A DNA stretch of 13,855 nucleotides, from assembly GCA_964444625.1 (NCBI GenBank), contig CAYUHZ010000022.1:1-13855 (forward strand), written 5' to 3'. A program made the position numbers and the translations under genes. The DNA comes from CAYUHZ01 sp964444625. GTDB taxonomy: Bacteria; Patescibacteriota; Patescibacteriia; Patescibacteriales; GWC2-42-12. The notes beneath the pieces are model-generated. The model was not told the DNA's origin. It searched no databases and saw only the letters and a program-made list of their open reading frames with translations. Below are positions 1 to 7,874 of this stretch, in pieces. The stretch's first letter is position 1. Each line of letters starts with the position of its first letter.

Positions 1-1
1 A

Positions 2-748
2 GATCTTGTACGCCCCATTTCAGATGGAAACCTGGAATTTGTAGGCAGAAAGGATGATCAAATTAAAATTCGCGGCTATAGAGTTGAAATCGGTGAAATA
101 GAAGCCGTTCTATCAGAGCATCCCGGCTTAAAAGAGTGCGCTGTCAGTGTTAAAAAAGATATTTTAGAGCAAAACCAATTGGTGGCATATTTGGTAGTGA
201 GAGAGGGTGAAAGAAAAGAATCCAGCATCTCACAGAACAATAATGATGAATGGACTTCTTTTTTAAAAGAAAGAATTCCTGGCTACATGATTCCTTCTTT
301 TTTTGTGAAGTTGCCATTTTTACCATTAACTCCGACAGGAAAAGTTGATCGAAAATCTTTACCAGATTTATCAAATAAAAGGCCAAATCTTTTTGCCACA
401 TTGGTATTACCAAGAGATGATATTGAATCAAAAATATCCGGTATTTGGAGAGAGGTTTTACAGCTAGCCGAGGTGGGAATAGATGATAATTTCTTTGAGC
501 TGGGAGGAAATTCTTTGTTGGTTACTCATATGCTTCAGAAATTATTGCAGACATTTGAGTCGAAAATAACGATTGCTGATTTATTTCAATATCCGACAAT
601 TCGATTGATTTCTGAGAAAATTAAAAAAATGGACAATAAATCTCTAAATAAGTCACGTAAGAAATATTCAAAAATCGCAGACATGTCTATGGCTGAAAAA
701 AGAATTAATGCAAGAAAAAATTATGGCAAATTATCAAAAAAAATATAA
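2..748 (+). CDS. NRPS subunit, 3' part only: adenylation domain C-terminus plus peptidyl carrier domain
   Basis: The gene begins before the window; the first complete codon is at position 2 and it ends with TAA at 746-748. The open part (248 residues) shows the tail of an amino-acid-activating adenylation domain: a DLVR piece of the A7 motif, the A8 motif (GRKDDQIKIRGYRVEIGEIE), an IPGYMIP A9-like block and the A10 motif PTGKVDRKSLP, whose Lys is the known catalytic residue. A carrier domain follows, with the phosphopantetheine Ser in ELGGNSLL. The substrate-specificity pocket lies upstream, so the amino acid cannot be predicted. After the carrier comes a Lys/Arg-rich tail of about 40 residues, possibly a docking segment for the next subunit. 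The gene overlaps the following PKS start, so the two are one operon. Inferred role: hands an aminoacyl or peptidyl thioester to the KS encoded downstream. Confidence 0.93.
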   Translation, partial: DLVRPISDGNLEFVGRKDDQIKIRGYRVEIGEIEAVLSEHPGLKECAVSVKKDILEQNQLVAYLVVREGERKESSISQNNNDEWTSFLKERIPGYMIPSFFVKLPFLPLTPTGKVDRKSLPDLSNKRPNLFATLVLPRDDIESKISGIWREVLQLAEVGIDDNFFELGGNSLLVTHMLQKLLQTFESKITIADLFQYPTIRLISEKIKKMDNKSLNKSRKKYSKIADMSMAEKRINARKNYGKLSKKI

Positions 749-3700
749 TGCTTCGGAATCAGACATTGCTGTAATAGGAATATCTTGTCGCTTCCCCGGC
801 GCTAAAGACGCTAATGAATTTTGGGAAAACCTACAAAAAGGCAGAGAGTCAGTGTCTTTTTTTTCTGAAAATGAATTGGAAAATGGCAGTGAAGAGATGA
901 AAAAGAGTCGAGATTTCGTAAGAGCAGGTTTTGTATTGGAAGATAGTCGGCTTTTTGATGCCGACTTTTTTGGTTTTTCCGAGAAAGATGCAAAAATTCT
1001 TGATCCACAGCACAGAAAATTTCTTGAGTGCTCTTGGGAAGCACTGGAGGATAGTGGGTATAATCCGGATATTATTAAGGGAAGCATAGGCGTCTTTGCG
1101 GGATCGGGTATGAGCACATATCTTTTAAATAATGTTCATCCGAATGTTGGTTATCATCCCAATAGAACTTTTCTGGAATCAATGGAGGATCTTAATATTT
1201 TGACAGCAAATGACAGAGATTATCTTGCTACCCGCGTTTCATACAAATTTAATTTGCGAGGTCCTAGTGTTAATGTCCAAACAGCTTGCTCCACTTCGCT
1301 GGTTGCAATCCATCTTGCTTGTCAAAGCATACTTAATGGAGAGTGTGACATGGCTCTTGCCGGAGCAGTTACGATTTTATGTCCGCAGAAAACAGGATAT
1401 TTATATCAACCAGATATGATTCTTTCGCCAGACGGTCATTGTCGGCCATTTGATACAAGTGCCAAAGGTACAGTTTTTGGTAGTGGTGTGGGCGTTGTTT
1501 TGCTAAAAAAATTAAAGGATGCGTTAAAAGATGGAGATGCGATTCATGCGGTTATCAGAGGTACTGCTGTCAATAATGATGGTTCGGTAAAGGTCGGATA
1601 CTCAGCTCCAAGTATTGATGGTCAAGTAGCGGTAATTGAGGAAGCTATGGCCGTTGCCGGTGTTCTTCCTGAAGAAGTTTCTTTTATTGAAGGACATGGA
1701 ACTGCTACGAAAATCGGAGACCTGGTGGAAATTTCCTCTCTTAAGCGAGTATTTAAAACTGATAAGAAAAATTTCTGCGCAATCGGTAGTGTTAAATCCA
1801 ATATAGGCCATCTTGGATGGGCATCAGGAATGGCTGGTTTTATAAAAGCTATTCTTGCGATTAAAAATGAAATAATTCCGCCAACAATCAATTTTGAAAA
1901 ATCAGATTTGCAGTTGGATATAGAAAATTCTCCATTTTATATAAATAAAAAAAATTTGGATTGGAAAACAAATAATATAAAAACTGCAGGTGTCAGCGCC
2001 TTCGGCTTAGGAGGAACTAATGCACATGTAATCATAAGTGAGAGTTTAAAATCGAATAATATTGAAGAAAGTGACAAAAAAGAGGAAAAGCACCTCTTTA
2101 CTTTAAGCGCGAGAAACGAATCGTCTCTGAGGGCACTCTCGGAACAATATATTCAATTTTTGAATAAAGAAAATAAACACATATCTCTCGGTAACTTATG
2201 TTATACCTCAAATATCGGTAGAAAACATTTCGAGAAAAGAATCGGATTTATTTCTTCATCATTATCCGAACTTAGAAGTGAAATAAAAAAATTTGCTGAT
2301 TCTAAATCTGTAAAAGAATATTTTCACTCGAGGGCGCTTGGCGTTGAGGAGTCGCTTATGGACGAAAAGTCGGAGACATTGATTAAGTTGCGGAATTCTT
2401 ACGAATCCGGAAGTGATATCGATTGGCTCAATTTATATTCCGGCTCAAAAATGTGCAGAGTTCATTTGCCAACATATCAGTTTCAAAAAAAAGAATATTG
2501 GATTAGTTCAAATAAAAAATCTGATTTGATTCAAAATGAAATTAAAGCGAAAGGCCTAGTCGATAATTTTTATGAAGTAAAATATGAGAATATTCCGAGA
2601 TATGGGACAGCGTCTCGCCATTTTATTAGCTTAAGACAATTGAAGAAAAAATTGAGCGGAAAAATAAAAAAAATTGCTCTGGAGTCAAAGTTTGACGATT
2701 ATGAACAAATACTAGGTATATTGGAGAAAACAAGCCTTCATCTGATTGTCAATGCATTTTATGAGCTTGGTTTCAAATTTGACCAAGCAGAAATTACAAC
2801 GGAAGAATTTATGTCAAGGTTCAATGTGAATTTTAAATATAAAAAACTCATTTATAGATTATTTGAAATTCTCCAGGAAGAAAATATTGTTAAGCGAACG
2901 CATAATTATTGGAAAATTTTAAAAGTGCCAAATATTAATAATGTTTTACTGGATAAAAACGAAAATTTCCCAGAATTCGAATTATTGAGTCGTTGCGGCT
3001 TCAATCTTTCCAATGTTTTGCGCGGATCGGATAACCCGTTGGATTTATTGTTTGAAAACGGTGATACGTCTCTCCCGAAGAATTTTTACACGAATTCTCC
3101 TACATTAAAAGCTATGAATTTTATCGTTGCGGAAGCTGTTTCTGAGTTGCAAAAACAAAATCCAAAAAATACTGGATTAAGAATTCTTGAAATAGGCGCC
3201 GGAACCGGAAGTACTACCGAGTTTGTTGCCCAAAAACTTTTTCCTGATAAGACAGCATATGTGTTTACTGATTTATCGGCTAAATTTACATTTGAGGCGA
3301 AGAAGTTGTTTGTGAATTACGCTTTTATGTCTTATGCGCAACTTGATATAGAGAAACAATCGGAAATTGGAGATTCTAATAAAGATCAATATGATGTTGT
3401 AATTGCTACAAATGTTTTGCATGCCACAAAAGATTTGAGAAATACAATTGCAAATGCAAATACTCTTTTAGCGGAGGACGGCATATTAATATTGCTTGAG
3501 GGTTCCAATCCTGTGCGCTGGGTTGATATTACCTTTGGTTTGATTGATGGGTGGTGGCGATTTTCCGACTACGATCTCAGGCCAAACTATCCCTTATTGT
3601 CTCCGCAAAAATGGAAAAAAGAATTACTTGCTCATGGATTTCGTGAAGTAGAGGCGATAACTTCGCAAGAAGTCGGATCTCAAGTGGGTGTTAGCGGAGG

Positions 3701-6700
3701 ATTGCCTCAGGCAGTTATTTTTGCCAAAAAAATAAGCAAAAATAGCGGCGATACTTTTCCAGAAAACTGGATAGTTTTTTCAGATAGCAAAAAAATAAGT
3801 GGCAATTTAACAAAAAAACTTGAAAAAAAAGGCATTAAGTGCATTATTGTTCGACAGGGAGAAGCATTTAGAGAAGTTACTGTTAATGAGGAGTATGTAG
3901 TTAATATTTTCAATCCAGAAGATTTTAATATGCTTTTGAAAAAAATTCAGGTTCCTGTTCAAAAAATACTTTATTTGTGGCCACTAGATAAAATCTCCAA
4001 AATCACTGATCATGACAAAAAGAAAATTGAAAATTATTATTTGTTGTGTTGTGGAGGATTGCTAAATATAGTTAAATCAATTGTGGATAAATTTCCATCT
4101 CCACCGTCTCTTGTGGTAGTGACGGAAGGATCTCGAATTATAGGAGCTTCTTCTGACTTAAGTCAATTGATTCAGTCATCAGTTTGGGGTTTTGGCAGAG
4201 TTATATCGATAGAACATCCAGAACTCTCCTATAAGATGATCGATATTGAGTCAATTGAGCAAGTCGAAGAACTTTCAGAGGAGTTATTTGCGGTTGGTGA
4301 CAAAGATTGGATTATTTTAGGATCTGATTCGCGATACATTGCCAGATTGGAGAATATAGATGTTGATTTTAAAGAAAATAAATCGCTCGTTTTGGACAGA
4401 AATGCTGTCTATGTGGTTACCGGAGGATTTGGAGGTCTTGGTCTTAAAGTTGCTGAATGGATGGCAAATGGTGGCGCGCGCCATATAGCCCTTGTAGGAC
4501 GCGAATTACCTGCAGAAAATGTTAAGGACAAATTGATTTCTTTGACTAATAAAGGGGTAGAACTGAAAATTGAAAAATGCGATATTTCCGATTACGATTC
4601 CCTAAAAAGATTGTTTCATAAACTCAGACTGGTGGGGCCAATAAAGGGGATAATTCATGCAGCCGGTGCTATAGATGATGGTGTTATATTACAGCAGGAT
4701 TTCAGTCGCTTCTTAAAACCTGCTCAGGCCAAGGTGATTGGGGCTTGGAATTTGCATACCCTCTCTCAAGAAGAAGATATGAATTTGGATTTATTTGTCC
4801 TATTCTCATCAGTGGTCAGTATTATTGGCAATGTTGGACAATCAAACCATGCATCTGCCAATAATTTTATGAACAGTTTGGCATTATATCGAAAACATAA
4901 TGATCTTCCTGCAACAGTTATTCAATGGGGGGCGTGGGCTGATATTGGGACATTGGCAAAATTTCCGGAAGTCGTTGATAAATTAAATGCAATTGGCATA
5001 AAAATGATAAAACCAGATGAAGGAATTGAAATATTGGATTTTGTTTTGAGTAAAAAAATTACATCCGTAATTTATGCTCCTATAGATTGGGGGAAATTTA
5101 TCAAATCAAACAAGCTGGAAAAAAATCCATTCTTTTCTTCGCTGGTCAAAAAGTATTTTACAAAAATAGAAAAATCTACAGAACATGATATTTTGACAGA
5201 GGTTTCTTCTCTGTCATATGATGAGAAATTTGCATTTATCCAGGGGAGAATAATGGAAAATGTGGATAAAATTCTAGATATAAAAAATGTGAATGATTTT
5301 GGAAATAAAAACTTCTTTGAATATGGGATGGACTCCCTAACCTCAATTCAGTTAAGAAATAATTTGCAGTATGATTTCAAGTGTTCCATACATCCGACGA
5401 TAGCATATAAATATCCGACAATTGAAAGCCTTTCTAAGTATATAATTGATAGTATTTCTTTCGAATCGCAAGAAAAATTATCAAAAAAAGAACAGAAAAA
5501 AAACGACGCATCCTCAAAAACAAAAGCAATTTCGATGCAGCAAAAAAGATGGATTAGGCTTGCAAAGAAAGGCTATGGGAAATTATTGATTCCGATTTTA
5601 TTTCATACTGCATTGAATAAGGAGGCATTTCGTGCTGCGCTTAAGCAAATAATTGACAGACATGAAGTATTGAAATATAGGTTTCCTGATGATAGCGCCG
5701 AGATTGTCGATAGTGATGATTTTTTATGGAATGATTCAGGGTTGTTTGTCGATGCCAGCAATGAAGAAAGTCAGACACAATTAATTATTCAACAGAAAAA
5801 TGAATTAAATGACAATATTCCAAATCCAAAAGACAGACCAACCTGGACAATCAAGTGTATAAAATTAAATGAAAATAAATTTTTGGTACTCCTCCATATT
5901 CAACATCTAGAATTTGACGGAACTTCCGTTTCGATTTTTGCAGATGATCTAAGAAGATTTTATGCTGATTATATAAAAGGTGGGGATATCAACTATTTGC
6001 CAGCCGTTCAGTATGCCGATTATATTGAGTGGCAAAAGAATTATATGATTTCTGATATCGATAAGGATCGAGATTTTTTTAGAAGAATTTTTGGAGATAT
6101 CGAGATGACAACATTTTTGCCAAATCATTCTGGAAGAAAAAATACTGAAAGTTATCCGTCTTCCTGTTATACGCCAGACCAGATAAGCGGTCTTTGGAAA
6201 AAACTTCAATTAGCGGGAATAAAAGCCAATATTTCTCCTTTCTCTATTATTTGCGCCACGTATGCTCAACTTATAGGATGGATAATAGGTGATGAGCAAG
6301 TGGTAATTGGAACTATTACTAGTAGTCGTCCATCTTCTGAATTTGATAGAACAATAGGGCCTTTTGTTCAGTCCTTCCCCTTGAAAATATCAACCGCCGG
6401 GAATTTCAAAAATATTGTGATTGATGTTCATGATCTTATCACAGAGATAAATGATAGAAGCAGATATCCAGTTGCTGATATGATAAACTATATCCCTGCA
6501 TTCCGTGATATGGAAATGGACACTTATTTTACAGACGCATTTGTTATGCTGAATAATTATCCAAGAGAATCTGATTTGCAACCTAAGATTGAGGTGCTCG
6601 AGTCCCTTGGTCCCATTATCAGACCCGGTCTTCCGGATATTAGTCCGCAAACCTTAAATGAAATTGCCGGGTTGTTTATGATTGTTGACTATTATGAAGG

Positions 6701-6824
6701 AGAAATGAGGTTTAATTTTTGGTATCACAAGCATCGTTTCAAGCTGAACCAAGTGAAAAAATGGGCTGAAAAATATTTAGAAGATTTGCAAACTAACTTA
6801 AAAGAATTATTACGAGAAAAATAG
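708..6824 (+). CDS. AT-less type I polyketide synthase, KS-(AT remnant)-cMT-KR-ACP-C
   Basis: A 2038-residue single-module megasynthase. Domains in order: KS about 18-445, with Cys194 in QTACSTS, His330 in EGHGT and His368 in NIGH (full triad); a KS-AT-type linker about 462-545 joined directly to the post-AT linker about 560-600 (LPTYQFQKKEYWI) with no acyltransferase core or GHSxG between them; a C-methyltransferase about 640-1000 (SAM loop LEIGAGTGS at 827-835, candidate catalytic pair His905/Glu931); a KR whose structural half is about 1015-1225 and catalytic half about 1233-1415 (TGGFGGLG 1238-1245, Lys1342, Ser1368); an ACP with Ser1543 in GMDSL; and a terminal NRPS-type condensation domain about 1607-2030 (QHLEFDG at 1732-1738). 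No DH, ER or thioesterase is seen. Expected chemistry: one malonyl extension with the extender supplied in trans, alpha-methylation, optional ketoreduction. The start may instead be the ATG at 723; neither has a clear Shine-Dalgarno. The gene ends in tandem stops, TAG TGA. Confidence 0.95.
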   Translation: MQEKIMANYQKKYNASESDIAVIGISCRFPGAKDANEFWENLQKGRESVSFFSENELENGSEEMKKSRDFVRAGFVLEDSRLFDADFFGFSEKDAKILDPQHRKFLECSWEALEDSGYNPDIIKGSIGVFAGSGMSTYLLNNVHPNVGYHPNRTFLESMEDLNILTANDRDYLATRVSYKFNLRGPSVNVQTACSTSLVAIHLACQSILNGECDMALAGAVTILCPQKTGYLYQPDMILSPDGHCRPFDTSAKGTVFGSGVGVVLLKKLKDALKDGDAIHAVIRGTAVNNDGSVKVGYSAPSIDGQVAVIEEAMAVAGVLPEEVSFIEGHGTATKIGDLVEISSLKRVFKTDKKNFCAIGSVKSNIGHLGWASGMAGFIKAILAIKNEIIPPTINFEKSDLQLDIENSPFYINKKNLDWKTNNIKTAGVSAFGLGGTNAHVIISESLKSNNIEESDKKEEKHLFTLSARNESSLRALSEQYIQFLNKENKHISLGNLCYTSNIGRKHFEKRIGFISSSLSELRSEIKKFADSKSVKEYFHSRALGVEESLMDEKSETLIKLRNSYESGSDIDWLNLYSGSKMCRVHLPTYQFQKKEYWISSNKKSDLIQNEIKAKGLVDNFYEVKYENIPRYGTASRHFISLRQLKKKLSGKIKKIALESKFDDYEQILGILEKTSLHLIVNAFYELGFKFDQAEITTEEFMSRFNVNFKYKKLIYRLFEILQEENIVKRTHNYWKILKVPNINNVLLDKNENFPEFELLSRCGFNLSNVLRGSDNPLDLLFENGDTSLPKNFYTNSPTLKAMNFIVAEAVSELQKQNPKNTGLRILEIGAGTGSTTEFVAQKLFPDKTAYVFTDLSAKFTFEAKKLFVNYAFMSYAQLDIEKQSEIGDSNKDQYDVVIATNVLHATKDLRNTIANANTLLAEDGILILLEGSNPVRWVDITFGLIDGWWRFSDYDLRPNYPLLSPQKWKKELLAHGFREVEAITSQEVGSQVGVSGGLPQAVIFAKKISKNSGDTFPENWIVFSDSKKISGNLTKKLEKKGIKCIIVRQGEAFREVTVNEEYVVNIFNPEDFNMLLKKIQVPVQKILYLWPLDKISKITDHDKKKIENYYLLCCGGLLNIVKSIVDKFPSPPSLVVVTEGSRIIGASSDLSQLIQSSVWGFGRVISIEHPELSYKMIDIESIEQVEELSEELFAVGDKDWIILGSDSRYIARLENIDVDFKENKSLVLDRNAVYVVTGGFGGLGLKVAEWMANGGARHIALVGRELPAENVKDKLISLTNKGVELKIEKCDISDYDSLKRLFHKLRLVGPIKGIIHAAGAIDDGVILQQDFSRFLKPAQAKVIGAWNLHTLSQEEDMNLDLFVLFSSVVSIIGNVGQSNHASANNFMNSLALYRKHNDLPATVIQWGAWADIGTLAKFPEVVDKLNAIGIKMIKPDEGIEILDFVLSKKITSVIYAPIDWGKFIKSNKLEKNPFFSSLVKKYFTKIEKSTEHDILTEVSSLSYDEKFAFIQGRIMENVDKILDIKNVNDFGNKNFFEYGMDSLTSIQLRNNLQYDFKCSIHPTIAYKYPTIESLSKYIIDSISFESQEKLSKKEQKKNDASSKTKAISMQQKRWIRLAKKGYGKLLIPILFHTALNKEAFRAALKQIIDRHEVLKYRFPDDSAEIVDSDDFLWNDSGLFVDASNEESQTQLIIQQKNELNDNIPNPKDRPTWTIKCIKLNENKFLVLLHIQHLEFDGTSVSIFADDLRRFYADYIKGGDINYLPAVQYADYIEWQKNYMISDIDKDRDFFRRIFGDIEMTTFLPNHSGRKNTESYPSSCYTPDQISGLWKKLQLAGIKANISPFSIICATYAQLIGWIIGDEQVVIGTITSSRPSSEFDRTIGPFVQSFPLKISTAGNFKNIVIDVHDLITEINDRSRYPVADMINYIPAFRDMEMDTYFTDAFVMLNNYPRESDLQPKIEVLESLGPIIRPGLPDISPQTLNEIAGLFMIVDYYEGEMRFNFWYHKHRFKLNQVKKWAEKYLEDLQTNLKELLREK

Positions 6825-6828
6825 TGAG

Positions 6829-7134
6829 TTATGTCTGGGTGTAGTTTTCTGATAAATATTTCAAAGCGTGATAGCTATTATAATGCTCTAAACTGGTTCT
6901 AATCTGCTCCAGCTGGTGGAGCAACATCGAAATTTGAGGGCTAAAACCCTCTTTTTTCTTTTTATCTTCCAACAAATTTAGCGGTTCGAACCTTTCGCGT
7001 GTTGCAATAGTATTTTTTAGAAATGCCAAAAATCCATGAGGTTTCTTTAACAGAACGGTTGTCATTGTCGATGGACAGTTACTAGTGAAACCACCGATTA
7101 TGGTCATAAATAGCTTTATTGGATGTTGCCACAT
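6829..7134 (-). CDS. Uncertain 101-residue reading frame, possibly a decayed transposase end
   Basis: I do not recognise this product with confidence. The frame stays open for 101 codons from ATG and also continues open upstream of that ATG to about position 7200 without another clear start, which suggests a fragment rather than an intact gene. Visible traits are a basic middle section (LEDKKKKEG) and a helical C-terminus with the string LEHYNSYHALKYL. That end loosely resembles the YN-x-RPH-x-L-x-YL-TP tail of DDE/integrase-type transposases, but the RPH is missing and the catalytic residues would lie outside it. No Shine-Dalgarno precedes the ATG. It sits tail to tail with the PKS gene and contains, on the opposite strand, the probable PKS terminator, which argues that it may be non-coding. 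It could be a chance frame. Confidence 0.25.
   Translation of the reverse strand: MWQHPIKLFMTIIGGFTSNCPSTMTTVLLKKPHGFLAFLKNTIATRERFEPLNLLEDKKKKEGFSPQISMLLHQLEQIRTSLEHYNSYHALKYLSENYTQT
6905..6923. repeat. Perfect inverted repeat, 7-bp stem and 5-nt loop
   Basis: TGCTCCA (6905-6911) and TGGAGCA (6917-6923) pair perfectly around GCTGG. It lies 81 nt after the PKS stop and 12 nt before the terminator-like hairpin. It may help transcript ending or stability; no function is shown. Confidence 0.6.
6936..6957 (+). terminator. Probable Rho-independent terminator of the NRPS/PKS operon
   Basis: GAGGG (6936-6940) pairs with CCCTC (6947-6951) around a CTAAAA loop and is followed directly by six T (6952-6957). 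The stem is short but GC-rich, and the T-run is well placed. It lies 111 nt after the PKS stop. Confidence 0.5.
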
Positions 7135-7188
7135 CCGTCTGGTGCGGGGGCACAGTGGGCATAGGTCGTTGTAGAATGTGGTTGGTTT

Positions 7189-7197
7189 TGCTATAAT
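7189..7197 (+). promoter_or_regulatory. Extended -10 promoter TGCTATAAT
   Basis: A perfect TGnTATAAT element. The hexamer 17 nt upstream is TTGTAG (7169-7174), a partial -35 match. Transcription would start near 7204, about 45 nt before the ATG of the broken gene at 7250, so the promoter may outlive its gene and now drive a non-functional or short transcript. Confidence 0.5.
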
Positions 7198-7249
7198 TAA
7201 TTTATTAAGACATTAAGAAGCCAATAATAAAATCAAAATAACAAACAAT

Positions 7250-7808
7250 ATGCAAGTTAAAAGAACTACCATCGTCGCAATATCGATGTTTATTAAAGAA
7301 AAGTTCGGTACCGAAAAATACGGCATTTGATTTAAATCATTGCAGCCTGAATCTCAAAAAATTTACGTAAAGTATATTACTGTTTCTAAGTGGTACACGC
7401 TCAAGAATTCATATTCAATTCCGTTGCAGAAAATTTGTGATTTATTTTATGCCAAGAATCCAAAAGGAGCTTGGGAGAGTGGATGTTTTAGCGTCGAATA
7501 TTCTCTAAACGGAGTTTATTCAGTTTTTGTTAAAAATGGGTCGCCAAAACATTTGCTTAAAAAAGGGAAAAATATTTTTAGCGCATATTTTAATGATTCA
7601 GCGATGGAAATAGAGGGTGGGAGAGGGGAATCTGGTAAAATTTAAAATAATTAGATTTTCGGAAATAAACAATCTGATTGAAAAACATCTAGCTGTATGG
7701 TTTGAAAGAGCGGTGGAAATTTGCGGGAGCAAAAAAGCTGGCGCTAAAATTTTTAAGTCATTGGTCAATAAGGATAAATTTACTGAAATGGTAATTTTTT
7801 GGATCTAG
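7250..7808 (+). pseudogene. Broken gene for a roughly 185-residue single-domain protein (nonsense plus frameshift)
   Basis: Three open pieces read as one protein. The first runs from the ATG at 7250 (MQVKRTTIVAISMFIKEKFG) to an in-frame TGA at 7328-7330. The same frame continues (from about 7331) through SKWYTLKNSY, KICDLFYAKNPKGAWESGCF and VKNGSPKHLLKKG to a stop at 7643-7645. The reading then shifts by +1 near the G-rich stretch 7613-7627 into a third piece (KFKIIRFSEINNLIEKHLAVWF) that ends with TAG at 7806-7808. The pieces together recall a family of small proteins with a shape like DUF2378 or heme-NO-binding/V4R domains, but this is memory of a pattern and not a firm assignment. In that family I would expect Trp at the TGA position, fitting a single TGG to TGA change. 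It has its own extended -10 promoter. Alternative: sequencing errors in an intact gene, though two independent lesions make that less likely. Confidence 0.65.
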
Positions 7809-7826
7809 TTTTAGTTGGTTAAGCAA

Positions 7827-7851
7827 AAAGAGAGGCGCGCATTCTCTCTTT
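7827..7851. terminator. Hairpin after the pseudogene, possible weak terminator
   Basis: AAAGAGAG (7827-7834) pairs with CTCTCTTT (7844-7851) over 8 bp, with a GC-rich loop. On the + strand only three T follow the GC-containing part; on the minus strand the stem runs into five T, yet no minus-strand gene needs it. It lies 18 nt after the pseudogene stop and just before the promoter of the next operon. Confidence 0.4.
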
Positions 7852-7860
7852 GATAAAATA

Positions 7861-7869
7861 TGTTATAAT
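7861..7869 (+). promoter_or_regulatory. Extended -10 promoter TGTTATAAT giving a probably leaderless mRNA
   Basis: The perfect TGnTATAAT element ends 5 nt before the ATG at 7875. With normal spacing, transcription would begin on or beside that ATG, so the message would have almost no 5' leader and no room for a Shine-Dalgarno. No -35 match is seen at the usual distance (7841-7846). Confidence 0.55.
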
Positions 7870-7874
7870 AAAAT

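Larger units (their letters stand above)
6825..7249. other. Gene-poor boundary between the NRPS/PKS operon and CPR-like genes
   Basis: About 425 bases without a confident gene. From left to right they hold a perfect 7-bp hairpin, a terminator-like hairpin with a T-run, an uncertain minus-strand reading frame (6829-7134), and an extended -10 promoter facing the pseudogene to the right. No tRNA, integrase gene or clear direct repeat is visible. This is where a pathway insertion edge, a decayed mobile element or an assembly join would lie. Confidence 0.6.

Noticed and set aside
734..1117. Minus-strand open frames opposite the KS region, and similar frames opposite or inside the Clp and WecA-like genes
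   Set aside because: They lie entirely within strongly conserved genes on the other strand or in another frame and have no family features or ribosome sites.
2500..3050. A dehydratase domain between the AT remnant and the KR
   Set aside because: No HxxxGxxxxP or downstream DxxxQ/H motif is visible. The segment instead looks like the helical N-terminal part of the C-methyltransferase.
7328..7330. TGA read as glycine (alternative code of some CPR lineages)
   Set aside because: The 6.1-kb PKS and 2.7-kb Clp genes contain no in-frame TGA, and rplU and ybaB end with TGA at natural family lengths. The broken gene also has a separate frameshift, so a nonsense mutation is simpler.
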